From an uncultured Oscillibacter sp. (lineage in GTDB: Bacteria; Bacillota; Clostridia; Oscillospirales; Oscillospiraceae): 7,327 nucleotides of DNA. The notes beneath the pieces are model-generated. The model was not told where the DNA came from. It did no database searches and was given only the letters and a program-made list of their open reading frames with translations. The first letter of the stretch is position 1, and each line of letters opens with the position of its first letter. Made by a program: the position numbers and the translations under genes. The DNA lies in assembly GCA_904393855.1 (NCBI GenBank), contig CAJFNE010000094.1:1-7327 (forward strand). The letters run 5' to 3'. Shown piece by piece: positions 1 through 7,327 of the stretch.

Positions 1-2413
<2,413 letters not shown>

Positions 2414-2432
2414 TCCATCTCCCCCATGCAAG

Positions 2433-2462
2433 AAAGGACCACGGGAAATTCCGTGGTCCTTT
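2433..2462. terminator. Bidirectional intrinsic terminator between nifJ and the S41-SLH protease
   Basis: A perfect 12-bp stem (AAAGGACCACGG / CCGTGGTCCTTT) encloses a 6-nt loop (GAAATT). It lies 19 nt after the nifJ stop and 28 nt beyond the stop of the convergent protease gene. On the plus strand the stem runs into CCTTTTCC; on the minus strand it is followed by CTTTCTTGC. Both tails are U-rich but short, so termination is probably good from the left and moderate from the right. Confidence 0.85.
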
Positions 2463-2490
2463 TCCTATGCCTTGGGGCCTCGCGGCGGTC

Positions 2491-4206
2491 TCAGTCGGCC
2501 AGGGCTGTCAGAGCCTCCGCCATCGCCTCCCCCTGGGCTCGGGTGATCCCAACGCCCGCGTCCTCCGGCAGCAGGCCCCAGCCCCAGGCCAGTTCCAGGG
2601 CCTCCTGGTCCCAGGCGCCCCGCGCCAGGGCGGCGGGCAGATCGCTGCTGCGGACGGTCTCCGGCTCCCAGCCCAGGGCCTGGACGGTCCGGGTCAGGAA
2701 TACCGCCGCCTCCTGCCAGGTGAGGAGCCGGGCGGCGGCAAAGGTACCCTCCGCCGTGCCGCCGGTGACGCCGGCCTCCGCTGCCCAGTGTACGGCAGGC
2801 AGATACCACTCGATGCCCAACAGGTCGGAGAAGGGCGCGGTCTCCGCAGCCTGCGGGGAGCCGGCAGCCGCATGCAGCAGCCCCACGAACCGGCCCCGGG
2901 TCAGGGGCGCGTCGGGATAAGCCCGCTGCTCCAGCCGCTCCGGGTGGGCCAACAGCCACTCCACGGCGGTATCCCGGCCCGCCAGGGTGTCCGCCATGGT
3001 CTGGGGGACCGTGACATCCGGCTCCAGGGACTCCACGCCCCGGCCCGCGTCGGCGTCCAGCAGGGTGCCCAGGTCGATGTACTTGGTGGAGATGCCCACC
3101 CGGACGCCGGAGTGGGGCAGCGCAGCGGTGCCCACGGAGCCAAAGTGGTCCACGCTGCCGCTGGCGGGCTCCCCCACCAGCACGGCCCCCATCTCCTGAA
3201 GCTCCACGGCATTGATGATGGCGGAGGAGAAGGTGGTCTCCCCAATGAGGCCCACCACCTGGGTGCCGTCGTCCATCTCCTGCCGCAGCACCGCCAGCAG
3301 AGGCCAGATCACCCCGTCGGACCCGCCGCCGTTGTTCCGCAGATCCACCAGGATACGGGCGTAATCCCCGCCCTCCAGCTCCGTCTGTACCTGGGCGGCA
3401 AAGGTCTCCATGGGCAGCTCCGGGTCCTCCTGACAGGTGTTGTACTGAATATAATAGGTATCGCCGTCCAGTGCGGTTCCCCAGTAGGCGTCCTCCGCGG
3501 CGGCGGTGGCCGGCTGTGAATCAATCTGGTCTGGCAGCCGGGACAGGGAGAGCCCGCCCAGCGCCTCCGCGTCCACCTCCTCCACCGGCAGGGTCTCCCC
3601 GCCGTCCAGGGTCAGTTCCAGCGCGCCGCCCGCCGGCACCAGGCCCACATACTCATACAGATCCGCCACATTGCAGTTCTGCCGGAACTGCCGCCGCAGC
3701 TTCACCGCATTGTCCGCGCTGAGGAGGGTGGAGAAGGCCTCCAGCACCTGCTCCATGGTGTGCCCGTTCACGGCGGTGACCTCCCGGCCCACCAGGTCTG
3801 CGTGCTCCCGCGCGGCGGTGGTGAGGTACCAGTGCCCGTCGTACCAGGTGAGCACCATCGGGTAGAACCGCACCTGGTCCGCCACCGCATTCAGGGACAC
3901 CTGGGTGTGGGAATCCCGGACCAGGGCAGTCAGACTCTGGAGATCCAGGACGAACTCCACGTCGCTCTCCGTGGCCAGCCGGCTTTCGATCTCCGTCCTC
4001 CGGGCCAGGAACTCCGCCTCCGGCGTATTGGCAAAGAGGTCCGGGTGACCCCGCTGCAAAACGCTGTAGAGGGTGTTCAAATCCTCCCGCCGCTCCGACG
4101 CGGTAAGGGTGGAAGTGTCCGCCGCCTGGGCGGCACCGCCCAGTATCACCGCCGCCGTCAGCGCCAAAACGCCGGCCTGCCGCCAGATCCCAAATTCCCG
4201 TCTCAC
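2491..4206 (-). CDS. Secreted S41-family serine peptidase with C-terminal SLH repeats
   Basis: Predicted exported protease of 571 residues anchored to the cell wall or S-layer. The GTG start at 4206 is chosen because AGGAG lies 10 nt upstream and because an earlier in-frame GTG at 4254 lies upstream of the predicted transcription start. Residues 1-28 form a signal peptide: RR near the N-terminus, a hydrophobic stretch at 11-25, and an AQA|A cleavage site. The peptidase part spans about 35-420. It contains DSHT (Ser99-His100), a PDZ-like strand near 138-155 (VGREVTAVNGHT), the S41 core DLRNNGGGSDG at 288-298, and the nucleophile in TFSSA (Ser328), followed by GEPASGS at 345-351 and LEPDV at 394-398. 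The Lys of the CtpA/Prc Ser-Lys dyad is absent (Ser351 aligns there), so a tricorn-like Ser/His mechanism is inferred. From about 434 on come SLH-type repeats: PLTRGRFVGLLHAAAG, then FSDLLGIEWYLPAVHWAAEAGVTGG, then LTWQEAAVFLTRTVQALG. A third, degenerate repeat runs to the C-terminus. The substrate is unknown. The gene is transcribed alone, divergently from the LTA synthase gene. Confidence 0.92.
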   Translation of the reverse strand: MRREFGIWRQAGVLALTAAVILGGAAQAADTSTLTASERREDLNTLYSVLQRGHPDLFANTPEAEFLARRTEIESRLATESDVEFVLDLQSLTALVRDSHTQVSLNAVADQVRFYPMVLTWYDGHWYLTTAAREHADLVGREVTAVNGHTMEQVLEAFSTLLSADNAVKLRRQFRQNCNVADLYEYVGLVPAGGALELTLDGGETLPVEEVDAEALGGLSLSRLPDQIDSQPATAAAEDAYWGTALDGDTYYIQYNTCQEDPELPMETFAAQVQTELEGGDYARILVDLRNNGGGSDGVIWPLLAVLRQEMDDGTQVVGLIGETTFSSAIINAVELQEMGAVLVGEPASGSVDHFGSVGTAALPHSGVRVGISTKYIDLGTLLDADAGRGVESLEPDVTVPQTMADTLAGRDTAVEWLLAHPERLEQRAYPDAPLTRGRFVGLLHAAAGSPQAAETAPFSDLLGIEWYLPAVHWAAEAGVTGGTAEGTFAAARLLTWQEAAVFLTRTVQALGWEPETVRSSDLPAALARGAWDQEALELAWGWGLLPEDAGVGITRAQGEAMAEALTALAD

Positions 4207-4216
4207 TGTGAATCCG

Positions 4217-4221
4217 CTCCT
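4217..4221 (-). promoter_or_regulatory. Ribosome binding site of the S41-SLH protease (fixes the GTG start)
   Basis: On the minus strand AGGAG (within GAGAGGAG) is followed by 10 nt and then the GTG at 4206. No comparable Shine-Dalgarno sequence precedes the alternative in-frame GTG at 4254. Confidence 0.75.
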
Positions 4222-4225
4222 CTCA

Positions 4226-4249
4226 ATTGTATGATTATAATAGTACAAT
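4226..4249. repeat. 24-bp near-palindrome, candidate operator over the protease promoter
   Basis: Outer arms ATTGTA (4226-4231) and TACAAT (4244-4249) are exact inverted repeats. They surround the exact 8-bp palindrome ATTATAAT (4234-4241), all sharing one centre of symmetry; only the two dinucleotides between the arms and the core break the symmetry. The element covers the -10 hexamer and transcription start of the minus-strand protease promoter, the usual position of a repressor operator. The binding protein cannot be named from the sequence. Confidence 0.5.
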
Positions 4250-4273
4250 AGCACAGGCAGGTCGGCCTGTCAA
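4245..4273 (-). promoter_or_regulatory. Sigma-A type promoter for the S41-SLH protease
   Basis: The minus strand reads a perfect -35 TTGACA (4273-4268), a 17-nt spacer and -10 TATTGT (4250-4245). The TG one base before the -10 gives an extended -10 (TGCTATTGT). Transcription would start near 4238, leaving a leader of about 30 nt to the GTG at 4206. A second -10-like TATAAT lies at 4239-4234 but has no -35 at proper spacing. Confidence 0.75.
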
Positions 4274-4290
4274 GCATTTTTCCCAGCTAG

Positions 4291-4313
4291 GTCTCCCGCT
4301 CGGGACCGGAGAC
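4291..4313. repeat. Inverted repeat GTCTCC/GGAGAC with a nested alternative hairpin
   Basis: GTCTCC (4291-4296) pairs with GGAGAC (4308-4313). Overlapping it, TCCCG (4294-4298) pairs with CGGGA (4301-4305). The two stems exclude each other at the shared bases. The element lies in the divergent intergenic region, 18 bp upstream of the protease -35 and about 90 bp upstream of the LTA synthase -35. Its role is unknown; it could be an operator or chance symmetry. Confidence 0.35.
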
Positions 4314-4371
4314 TCTACTTCTTATACGGCATTGCCCCGCCCGTTTCCTCATGTCAAGGGGGATTTCTGTA

Positions 4372-4389
4372 AATTTTTGTTGAAAAATT
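4372..4389. repeat. AT-rich 7-bp inverted repeat upstream of the LTA synthase promoter
   Basis: AATTTTT (4372-4378) and AAAAATT (4383-4389) form a perfect inverted repeat separated by GTTG. It ends 13 bp before the -35 of the plus-strand promoter, within an unusually AT-rich stretch for this genome. It could act as an UP-element-like sequence or a regulator site; nothing in the sequence decides which. Confidence 0.35.
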
Positions 4390-4402
4390 CATAAATTGAG
4401 GG

Positions 4403-4431
4403 TAGACCCCACGCCGCGGACGCGCTATAAT
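4403..4431 (+). promoter_or_regulatory. Sigma-A type promoter for the LTA synthase-family gene
   Basis: A perfect -10 TATAAT (4426-4431) follows a 17-bp spacer and a -35 of TAGACC (4403-4408), which matches TTGACA at four of six positions. Transcription would begin near 4438, giving a leader of about 28 nt that holds the ribosome binding site. Confidence 0.7.
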
Positions 4432-4450
4432 CGAAGTCTCAGTCTGCATG

Positions 4451-4457
4451 AAAGGAG
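4451..4457 (+). promoter_or_regulatory. Ribosome binding site fixing the GTG start of the LTA synthase-family gene
   Basis: AAAGGAG is followed by an 8-nt spacer and the GTG at 4466. An in-frame ATG at 4448 overlaps the upstream edge of this site and has no Shine-Dalgarno sequence of its own, so the GTG is preferred. Confidence 0.8.
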
Positions 4458-4465
4458 CCGCGTTT

Positions 4466-6460
4466 GTGAAACGGCCAGAGAAACTTGCGGATGCCGGCCG
4501 GCATCCGCAGGAACGCGTAGCGTTCCTCCACATCCCCCTGCTTGCGCTGGGGCTGACGCTGATCATTGAATTCTTTAATCATAAAACCTTCACCAGTGGA
4601 TTTGAGGACTTCTGGGATTTTGTCACAGAGGCACCCGTCGCCCTGCTGGTGAATTACCTGCTCATTCTGATCACCCTGGTTCCCGCGTTTTTCTTTCGCC
4701 GCCGGGTTTTTTACAGCGCCCTGATCTCCTTTCTCTGGCTGATCGGCGGCGCGGTCAACGGTTTCATCCTCCTCAACCGGATGACGCCTTTCACCGTGGC
4801 GGACCTGACGGTGTTCCAGACCGGCATCGACACCCTGCCCAACTATCTCTCCACCCCGTACATCGTGCTGCTGGTGACGGCGCTGGTGCTGGTGGCCGCC
4901 GGATTGATCTTTCTCTTCTGGAAAGGCCCCAAAAGTCAATTGTCCGGCAGATCCCGGGCGCTGGCCGGCACGGTGTCCCTGGCTCTTTGCAGCGCCCTGC
5001 TGGCGGGCGGCTGGCAGCTGGCCTTTCAGCTGAATCAGCTCTCCACCGTGTTCTCCAACCTGGCTTTCGCCTATGAGGACTACGGCTTCTCCTACTGCTT
5101 CCTGCAGACCTGGCTGAACCGGGGCATCCGCCAGCCCTCCAACTACAATGCCCAGGAGATCTCCCGGATTCAGGAGACCATCACCGCCAACACGGCGGAG
5201 ACCGCCGCTCAGACCGACGTGAACGTCCTCTTCGTTCAGCTGGAGTCCTTCATCGATCCGTCGGAGATCGAGGGGCTGGAACTGTCCGAGGACCCGGTGC
5301 CCACCTGGACAGCCCTGAAGGAGCAGTTCTCCACCGGCTATCTGACGGTCCCGGTGGTGGGCGCCGGCACCGCCAACACGGAGTGTGAGGTCCTCACCGG
5401 CATGAGCACCCGTCTCTTCGGCCCCGGCGAGTATCCCTATCAGACCTGCCTGAAGGACCAGGCCGTGGAGACCGTGGCCTATAATCTGAAGGCCAACGGC
5501 TACGCCGCCCATGCCATTCATAACCACCGGGCCACCTTTTACGGCCGCAACGAGGTCTACGCCAACCTGGGGTTTGACGATTTCACCGCCCTGGAATACA
5601 TGCCCCAGGTCCAGCTAACGCCCAAAAACTGGGCCAAGGACGGCATCCTCACCAGCCAGATCCTGAAAGCTCTGGACACCACCCCGGACCAGGCGGACCT
5701 GGTGTTCACCGTCTCTGTCCAGGGTCACGGCAAGTATCCCATGGACCAGGTGCTGGAGAACCCCGCCGTCACCGTGACCTCCTGTCCGGACGAGGACTAC
5801 CGCTACGCGATGGAGTACTATGTCAATCAGCTGCGGGAGATGGACCACTTCATCCAGGATCTGATCACGGAGCTCTCCAGCCGGGACGAGCGGACCATCC
5901 TGGTGCTCTACGGCGACCACCTGCCCGCCCTGGACCTGGACGCCCAGGACATGGCCTCCAAGAGCCTGTACAAAACGGAGTACATCATCTGGGACAACTT
6001 CGGTTTGGACAAGGTGGATGACGATCTGCCTGCCTATCAGCTGGCCGCTGCGGCCTTGAGCCGGATCGGCATTACCACCGGCACCATGAACGCCTTCCAC
6101 CAGTTCTGCCAGAGCGAGCCCACCTACGCCTCGGACCTGTGGAAGCTGCAGTACGACGTGCTGTACGGCCAGGACTATCTCTACGGCGGCACAAACCCAT
6201 ACGCCCCCACCGATATGCAGATGGGTATGGCCCCCATCACGGTGAACACAATCCTGCATCTGGGTGAGTCTGCGTGGTATGTGCTGGGCGAGAACTTCAG
6301 CCCCTACTGTCAGATTTTCCGGGATGGCCGCCAGCTGGAGGCGGAGTACGTCACCCCCTGGCTGATGCGCCTGACGGAGGACCCGGAAACCACGGACCCG
6401 GACGACCTGCAACTCCGTGTGGTGGATAAGCACAACGAGATCCTCAGCGACACAGAGTAG
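4466..6460 (+). CDS. LTA synthase-family membrane phosphoglycerol transferase (sulfatase fold) with extra C-terminal domain
   Basis: Predicted membrane enzyme of 664 residues related to LtaS, which moves glycerophosphate from phosphatidylglycerol onto a growing lipoteichoic acid or similar polymer outside the membrane. About five membrane segments are visible near residues 19-36, 56-77, 83-104, 132-152 and 165-187, the LtaS topology. The extracellular sulfatase-like domain runs from about 250 to 560. It carries the metal ligand Glu260 (NVLFVQLESF), the probable nucleophile Thr302 (GAGTANTE), a conserved His/Arg segment (HNHRATFYGRNEVY, 352-365), His421 (VQGHGKYP) and Asp484-His485 (YGDHLP), so the active site looks intact. 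After about residue 590 there is a beta-rich extension with an IPT/TIG-like pattern (GENFSPYCQIFRDG), not part of S. aureus LtaS. The GTG start is set by AAAGGAG 8 nt upstream. Codons 7-21 are built from two perfect inverted repeats. The gene stands alone between its own promoter and a terminator. True LTA synthase versus another glycerophosphate transferase cannot be decided here, so no gene symbol is given. Confidence 0.93.
   Translation: MKRPEKLADAGRHPQERVAFLHIPLLALGLTLIIEFFNHKTFTSGFEDFWDFVTEAPVALLVNYLLILITLVPAFFFRRRVFYSALISFLWLIGGAVNGFILLNRMTPFTVADLTVFQTGIDTLPNYLSTPYIVLLVTALVLVAAGLIFLFWKGPKSQLSGRSRALAGTVSLALCSALLAGGWQLAFQLNQLSTVFSNLAFAYEDYGFSYCFLQTWLNRGIRQPSNYNAQEISRIQETITANTAETAAQTDVNVLFVQLESFIDPSEIEGLELSEDPVPTWTALKEQFSTGYLTVPVVGAGTANTECEVLTGMSTRLFGPGEYPYQTCLKDQAVETVAYNLKANGYAAHAIHNHRATFYGRNEVYANLGFDDFTALEYMPQVQLTPKNWAKDGILTSQILKALDTTPDQADLVFTVSVQGHGKYPMDQVLENPAVTVTSCPDEDYRYAMEYYVNQLREMDHFIQDLITELSSRDERTILVLYGDHLPALDLDAQDMASKSLYKTEYIIWDNFGLDKVDDDLPAYQLAAAALSRIGITTGTMNAFHQFCQSEPTYASDLWKLQYDVLYGQDYLYGGTNPYAPTDMQMGMAPITVNTILHLGESAWYVLGENFSPYCQIFRDGRQLEAEYVTPWLMRLTEDPETTDPDDLQLRVVDKHNEILSDTE
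4486..4509. repeat. Perfect 24-bp palindrome inside the start of the LTA synthase-family gene
   Basis: TGCGGATGCCGG (4486-4497) is followed without spacer by its exact reverse complement (4498-4509). As RNA it can form a 10-bp GC-rich stem with a GGCC loop. It begins 18 nt after the GTG codon and encodes roughly residues 7-15. Confidence 0.8.
4509..4527. repeat. Second inverted repeat immediately after the 24-bp palindrome
   Basis: AGGAACGC (4509-4516) and GCGTTCCT (4520-4527) form a perfect 8-bp stem around the 3-nt loop GTA. It abuts the preceding palindrome, sharing base 4509, so the two stems could stack in the mRNA just after the start codon. Confidence 0.75.
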
Positions 6461-6490
6461 GAGCGGAGATCATCCGTCCCTCATGACAGA

Positions 6491-6523
6491 AAGAATCCGG
6501 CGGCATTCAGCCGCCGGATTCTT
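6491..6523. terminator. Bidirectional intrinsic terminator between the LTA synthase-family gene and the GatD-like gene
   Basis: A perfect 14-bp stem (AAGAATCCGGCGGC / GCCGCCGGATTCTT) encloses a 5-nt loop (ATTCA). It lies 30 nt after the stop of the plus-strand gene and 11 nt beyond the stop of the convergent minus-strand gene. The plus-strand tail reads TTCTTCTTTGC and the minus-strand tail TTCTTTCTGT, so it can serve both transcripts. Confidence 0.88.
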
Positions 6524-6534
6524 CTTTGCTCCGG

Positions 6535-7269
6535 TCAGTTTCTCTGGGCGCGCAGCCGCAGCTGCTCCGCCGTGATGGCGTAGCCCGCCTCCGCGTAGGG
6601 GTCCTTGGGCCGCTCCTCCGGCAATTCCGCGCCCCGCCGGGCCAGGATCGCCGCCGCCACCGTCTCCAGCAGCTGGGGGTTCTTCACCAGGATGGGCCCC
6701 GTCAGCTCCGAGGCGAACACGTTCTTCCAGTGGAAGCCCTCCGGCGTCCGCTCCCCCTCGTTGCCATAGCCCAGGGACACGCTCTTCAGCAGGGGCGTCT
6801 CCACCCCGGTGATGACGCCGCATTTGTTCATAAAGCCCACCACCGGCTCCGGGTACAGGTCCGTGGCGCCATAGACATCCTCCACCAGCCGCCGCCTGCC
6901 CTGGACCGTGGTGAACTCCGCCAGGGCGATGCCGTCGTATACCGTGCCGTCCATGGCGGTAATGGTCCTCCCCAGCAGCTCCATGGCGGTGCCGGCAAAG
7001 AGCATGGCGCAGCCGTCCTCCGCGGCGGCCTTCACCGCCGGGCCAAACCGAGAGAAGTCCGCCAGGGCCGCCTGCTGGGCCCGCTCGGTGCCGGCGCCCA
7101 TGTACCAAAAGTCCACGCCGTCCAGGGAAAGCTCCTGCCCCGGCAGCACCGGCGTCACGGTGACCGTGTGGCCCAGGTTTTCCAGATACCGTTTCAGGAC
7201 GGACACGTTGGCGTAGTTGCCGTAGAGATTCATCAGATCCGGGTAGAAATGCAGGAATCGCAGTTCCAT
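6535..7269 (-). CDS. GatD-like class I glutamine amidotransferase (CobB/CobQ type), catalytic residues apparently lost
   Basis: A 244-residue cytoplasmic protein close in length to GatD (243 in S. aureus). GatD is the glutaminase partner of MurT that supplies ammonia to amidate D-Glu of lipid II to D-isoglutamine. Family marks are the N-terminal FYPDLMNLYGNYANV, the GAGTER loop at 58-63, EDG at 84-86, VVGFMN at 143-148, LGYGNEGERTPEGFHWKN at 166-183 and GPILVKN at 191-197. Compared from memory with S. aureus GatD (Cys94 in ICGGYQFLG, His189 in YLHGPILPKN), the ungapped alignment puts Gly93 (FAGTAMELLG) at the nucleophile and Thr190 (ELTGPILVKN) at the histidine. The GFENHGG segment reads GFMNKCG. 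Glutaminase activity is therefore unlikely unless another residue takes over; Cys87 and Cys150 are the only cysteines. The frame is intact and codon use is normal, so this is not an obvious pseudogene. AAGGAGG stands 8 nt before the ATG, inside the end of the upstream gene, suggesting coupled translation with it, as expected for a murT-gatD type pair. No gene symbol is given because activity is doubtful. Confidence 0.85.
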   Translation of the reverse strand: MELRFLHFYPDLMNLYGNYANVSVLKRYLENLGHTVTVTPVLPGQELSLDGVDFWYMGAGTERAQQAALADFSRFGPAVKAAAEDGCAMLFAGTAMELLGRTITAMDGTVYDGIALAEFTTVQGRRRLVEDVYGATDLYPEPVVGFMNKCGVITGVETPLLKSVSLGYGNEGERTPEGFHWKNVFASELTGPILVKNPQLLETVAAAILARRGAELPEERPKDPYAEAGYAITAEQLRLRAQRN

Positions 7270-7272
7270 ATC

Positions 7273-7327
7273 TCACGCCTCCTTTTCCACGTGGGAGAGG
7301 ACCTTGTCCCGGTCCGAGAAGCAGGTG
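7273..7327 (-). CDS. C-terminal end of an unidentified upstream gene (5' part outside the window)
   Basis: Reading in from the right edge on the minus strand, one frame gives TCFSDRDKVLSHVEKEA and a TGA at 7275-7273, three bases before the ATG of the GatD-like gene. Third codon positions are almost all G or C, as in the neighbouring genes, and the stop sits next to a strong ribosome binding site that overlaps its last codons. This is the arrangement of two coupled genes. In other Gram-positives the gene before gatD is murT, a Mur-ligase-family protein, but 17 residues do not allow recognition. The other two minus-strand frames are also open across these few bases, so the frame choice rests on position and codon pattern. 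Confidence 0.55.
   Translation of the reverse strand, partial: TCFSDRDKVLSHVEKEA
7278..7286 (-). promoter_or_regulatory. Strong ribosome binding site of the GatD-like gene, inside the end of the upstream gene
   Basis: The minus strand reads AAAAGGAGG with an 8-nt gap to the ATG at 7269, close to the ideal Shine-Dalgarno sequence. It overlaps the last codons of the upstream reading frame (stop at 7275-7273), favouring translational coupling. No promoter is visible between the two genes. Confidence 0.8.

Noticed and set aside
2467..3519. Long plus-strand reading frame opposite the protease gene
   Set aside because: Low-complexity Gly/Gln/Pro/Arg-rich product with no motifs, while the minus strand encodes clear S41 and SLH signatures.
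4234..4239. TATAAT on the minus strand as the main -10 of the protease promoter
   Set aside because: No -35 is found at 16-18 bp upstream, whereas TATTGT at 4250-4245 has a perfect TTGACA at 17 bp and an extended TG.
4226..4240. PerR/Fur-type box over the protease promoter
   Set aside because: One half (ATTATAA) fits the TTATAATNATTATAA consensus, but the other half (ATTGTAT) matches only three of seven positions, so a specific regulator was not assigned.
4207..4254. Earlier in-frame GTG (4254) as start of the S41-SLH protease
   Set aside because: It lies upstream of the predicted transcription start, its codons overlap the -10 element, and it has no ribosome binding site. The GTG at 4206 has AGGAG upstream and gives a proper signal peptide.
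4448..4465. In-frame ATG (4448) as start of the LTA synthase-family gene
   Set aside because: The AAAGGAG at 4451-4457 would then be inside the coding region, and no ribosome binding site precedes this ATG. The GTG at 4466 is correctly spaced.
4439..5527. Long minus-strand reading frame opposite the LTA synthase-family gene
   Set aside because: Its product is rich in Gly, Gln, His and Arg without recognisable motifs, typical of the antisense frame of a GC-rich gene; the plus-strand gene has clear membrane segments and catalytic motifs. The same applies to the minus-strand frame at 5615-6433.
6470..7276. Second overlapping minus-strand frame of 268 codons over the GatD-like gene
   Set aside because: It is the shifted frame of the same GC-rich gene, runs through the terminator hairpin and encodes an Arg/Gly-rich product without motifs; the ribosome binding site and homology support the 244-residue frame.

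Overview
The window looks like a chromosomal segment of a GC-rich, strictly anaerobic Gram-positive bacterium, most plausibly a gut Clostridia member of the Oscillospiraceae/Flavonifractor type. Three observations support this: a pyruvate:ferredoxin oxidoreductase, a secreted protease with S-layer-homology (SLH) repeats, and two Gram-positive envelope genes (an LTA-synthase-family enzyme and a GatD-like protein). Strong ribosome binding sites and GC-ending codons fit as well. The lineage is an inference from gene content; there is no rRNA or other marker here.

Layout: (1) positions 1-2413, plus strand: the C-terminal two thirds of pyruvate:ferredoxin oxidoreductase (nifJ), cut by the left edge. 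(2) A 12-bp-stem terminator at 2433-2462, shared with the convergent gene. (3) 2491-4206, minus strand: a secreted S41-family serine protease carrying SLH repeats. (4) A divergent intergenic region (4207-4465) with a clear promoter for each flanking gene and several inverted repeats, one of them a 24-bp near-palindrome lying on the protease promoter. (5) 4466-6460, plus strand: a five-TM LTA synthase/phosphoglycerol transferase-family protein with an extra C-terminal beta-rich domain; its first codons are made of two back-to-back perfect inverted repeats. (6) A 14-bp-stem bidirectional terminator (6491-6523). (7) 6535-7269, minus strand: a GatD-like class I glutamine amidotransferase whose catalytic Cys and His both appear to be replaced. 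(8) The last 17 codons of an upstream minus-strand gene, which ends 3 nt before the GatD-like start and is probably translationally coupled to it.

Apart from nifJ (central anaerobic carbon metabolism), the complete genes all concern the cell envelope: S-layer or wall-attached proteolysis, glycerophosphate polymer synthesis, and a peptidoglycan-amidation-like subunit. They are not one operon, because adjacent complete genes alternate in orientation. No CRISPR array, tRNA, rRNA or insertion sequence was seen. The most unusual points are the apparently glutaminase-dead GatD-like protein and the tandem palindromes at the start of the LTA synthase gene.
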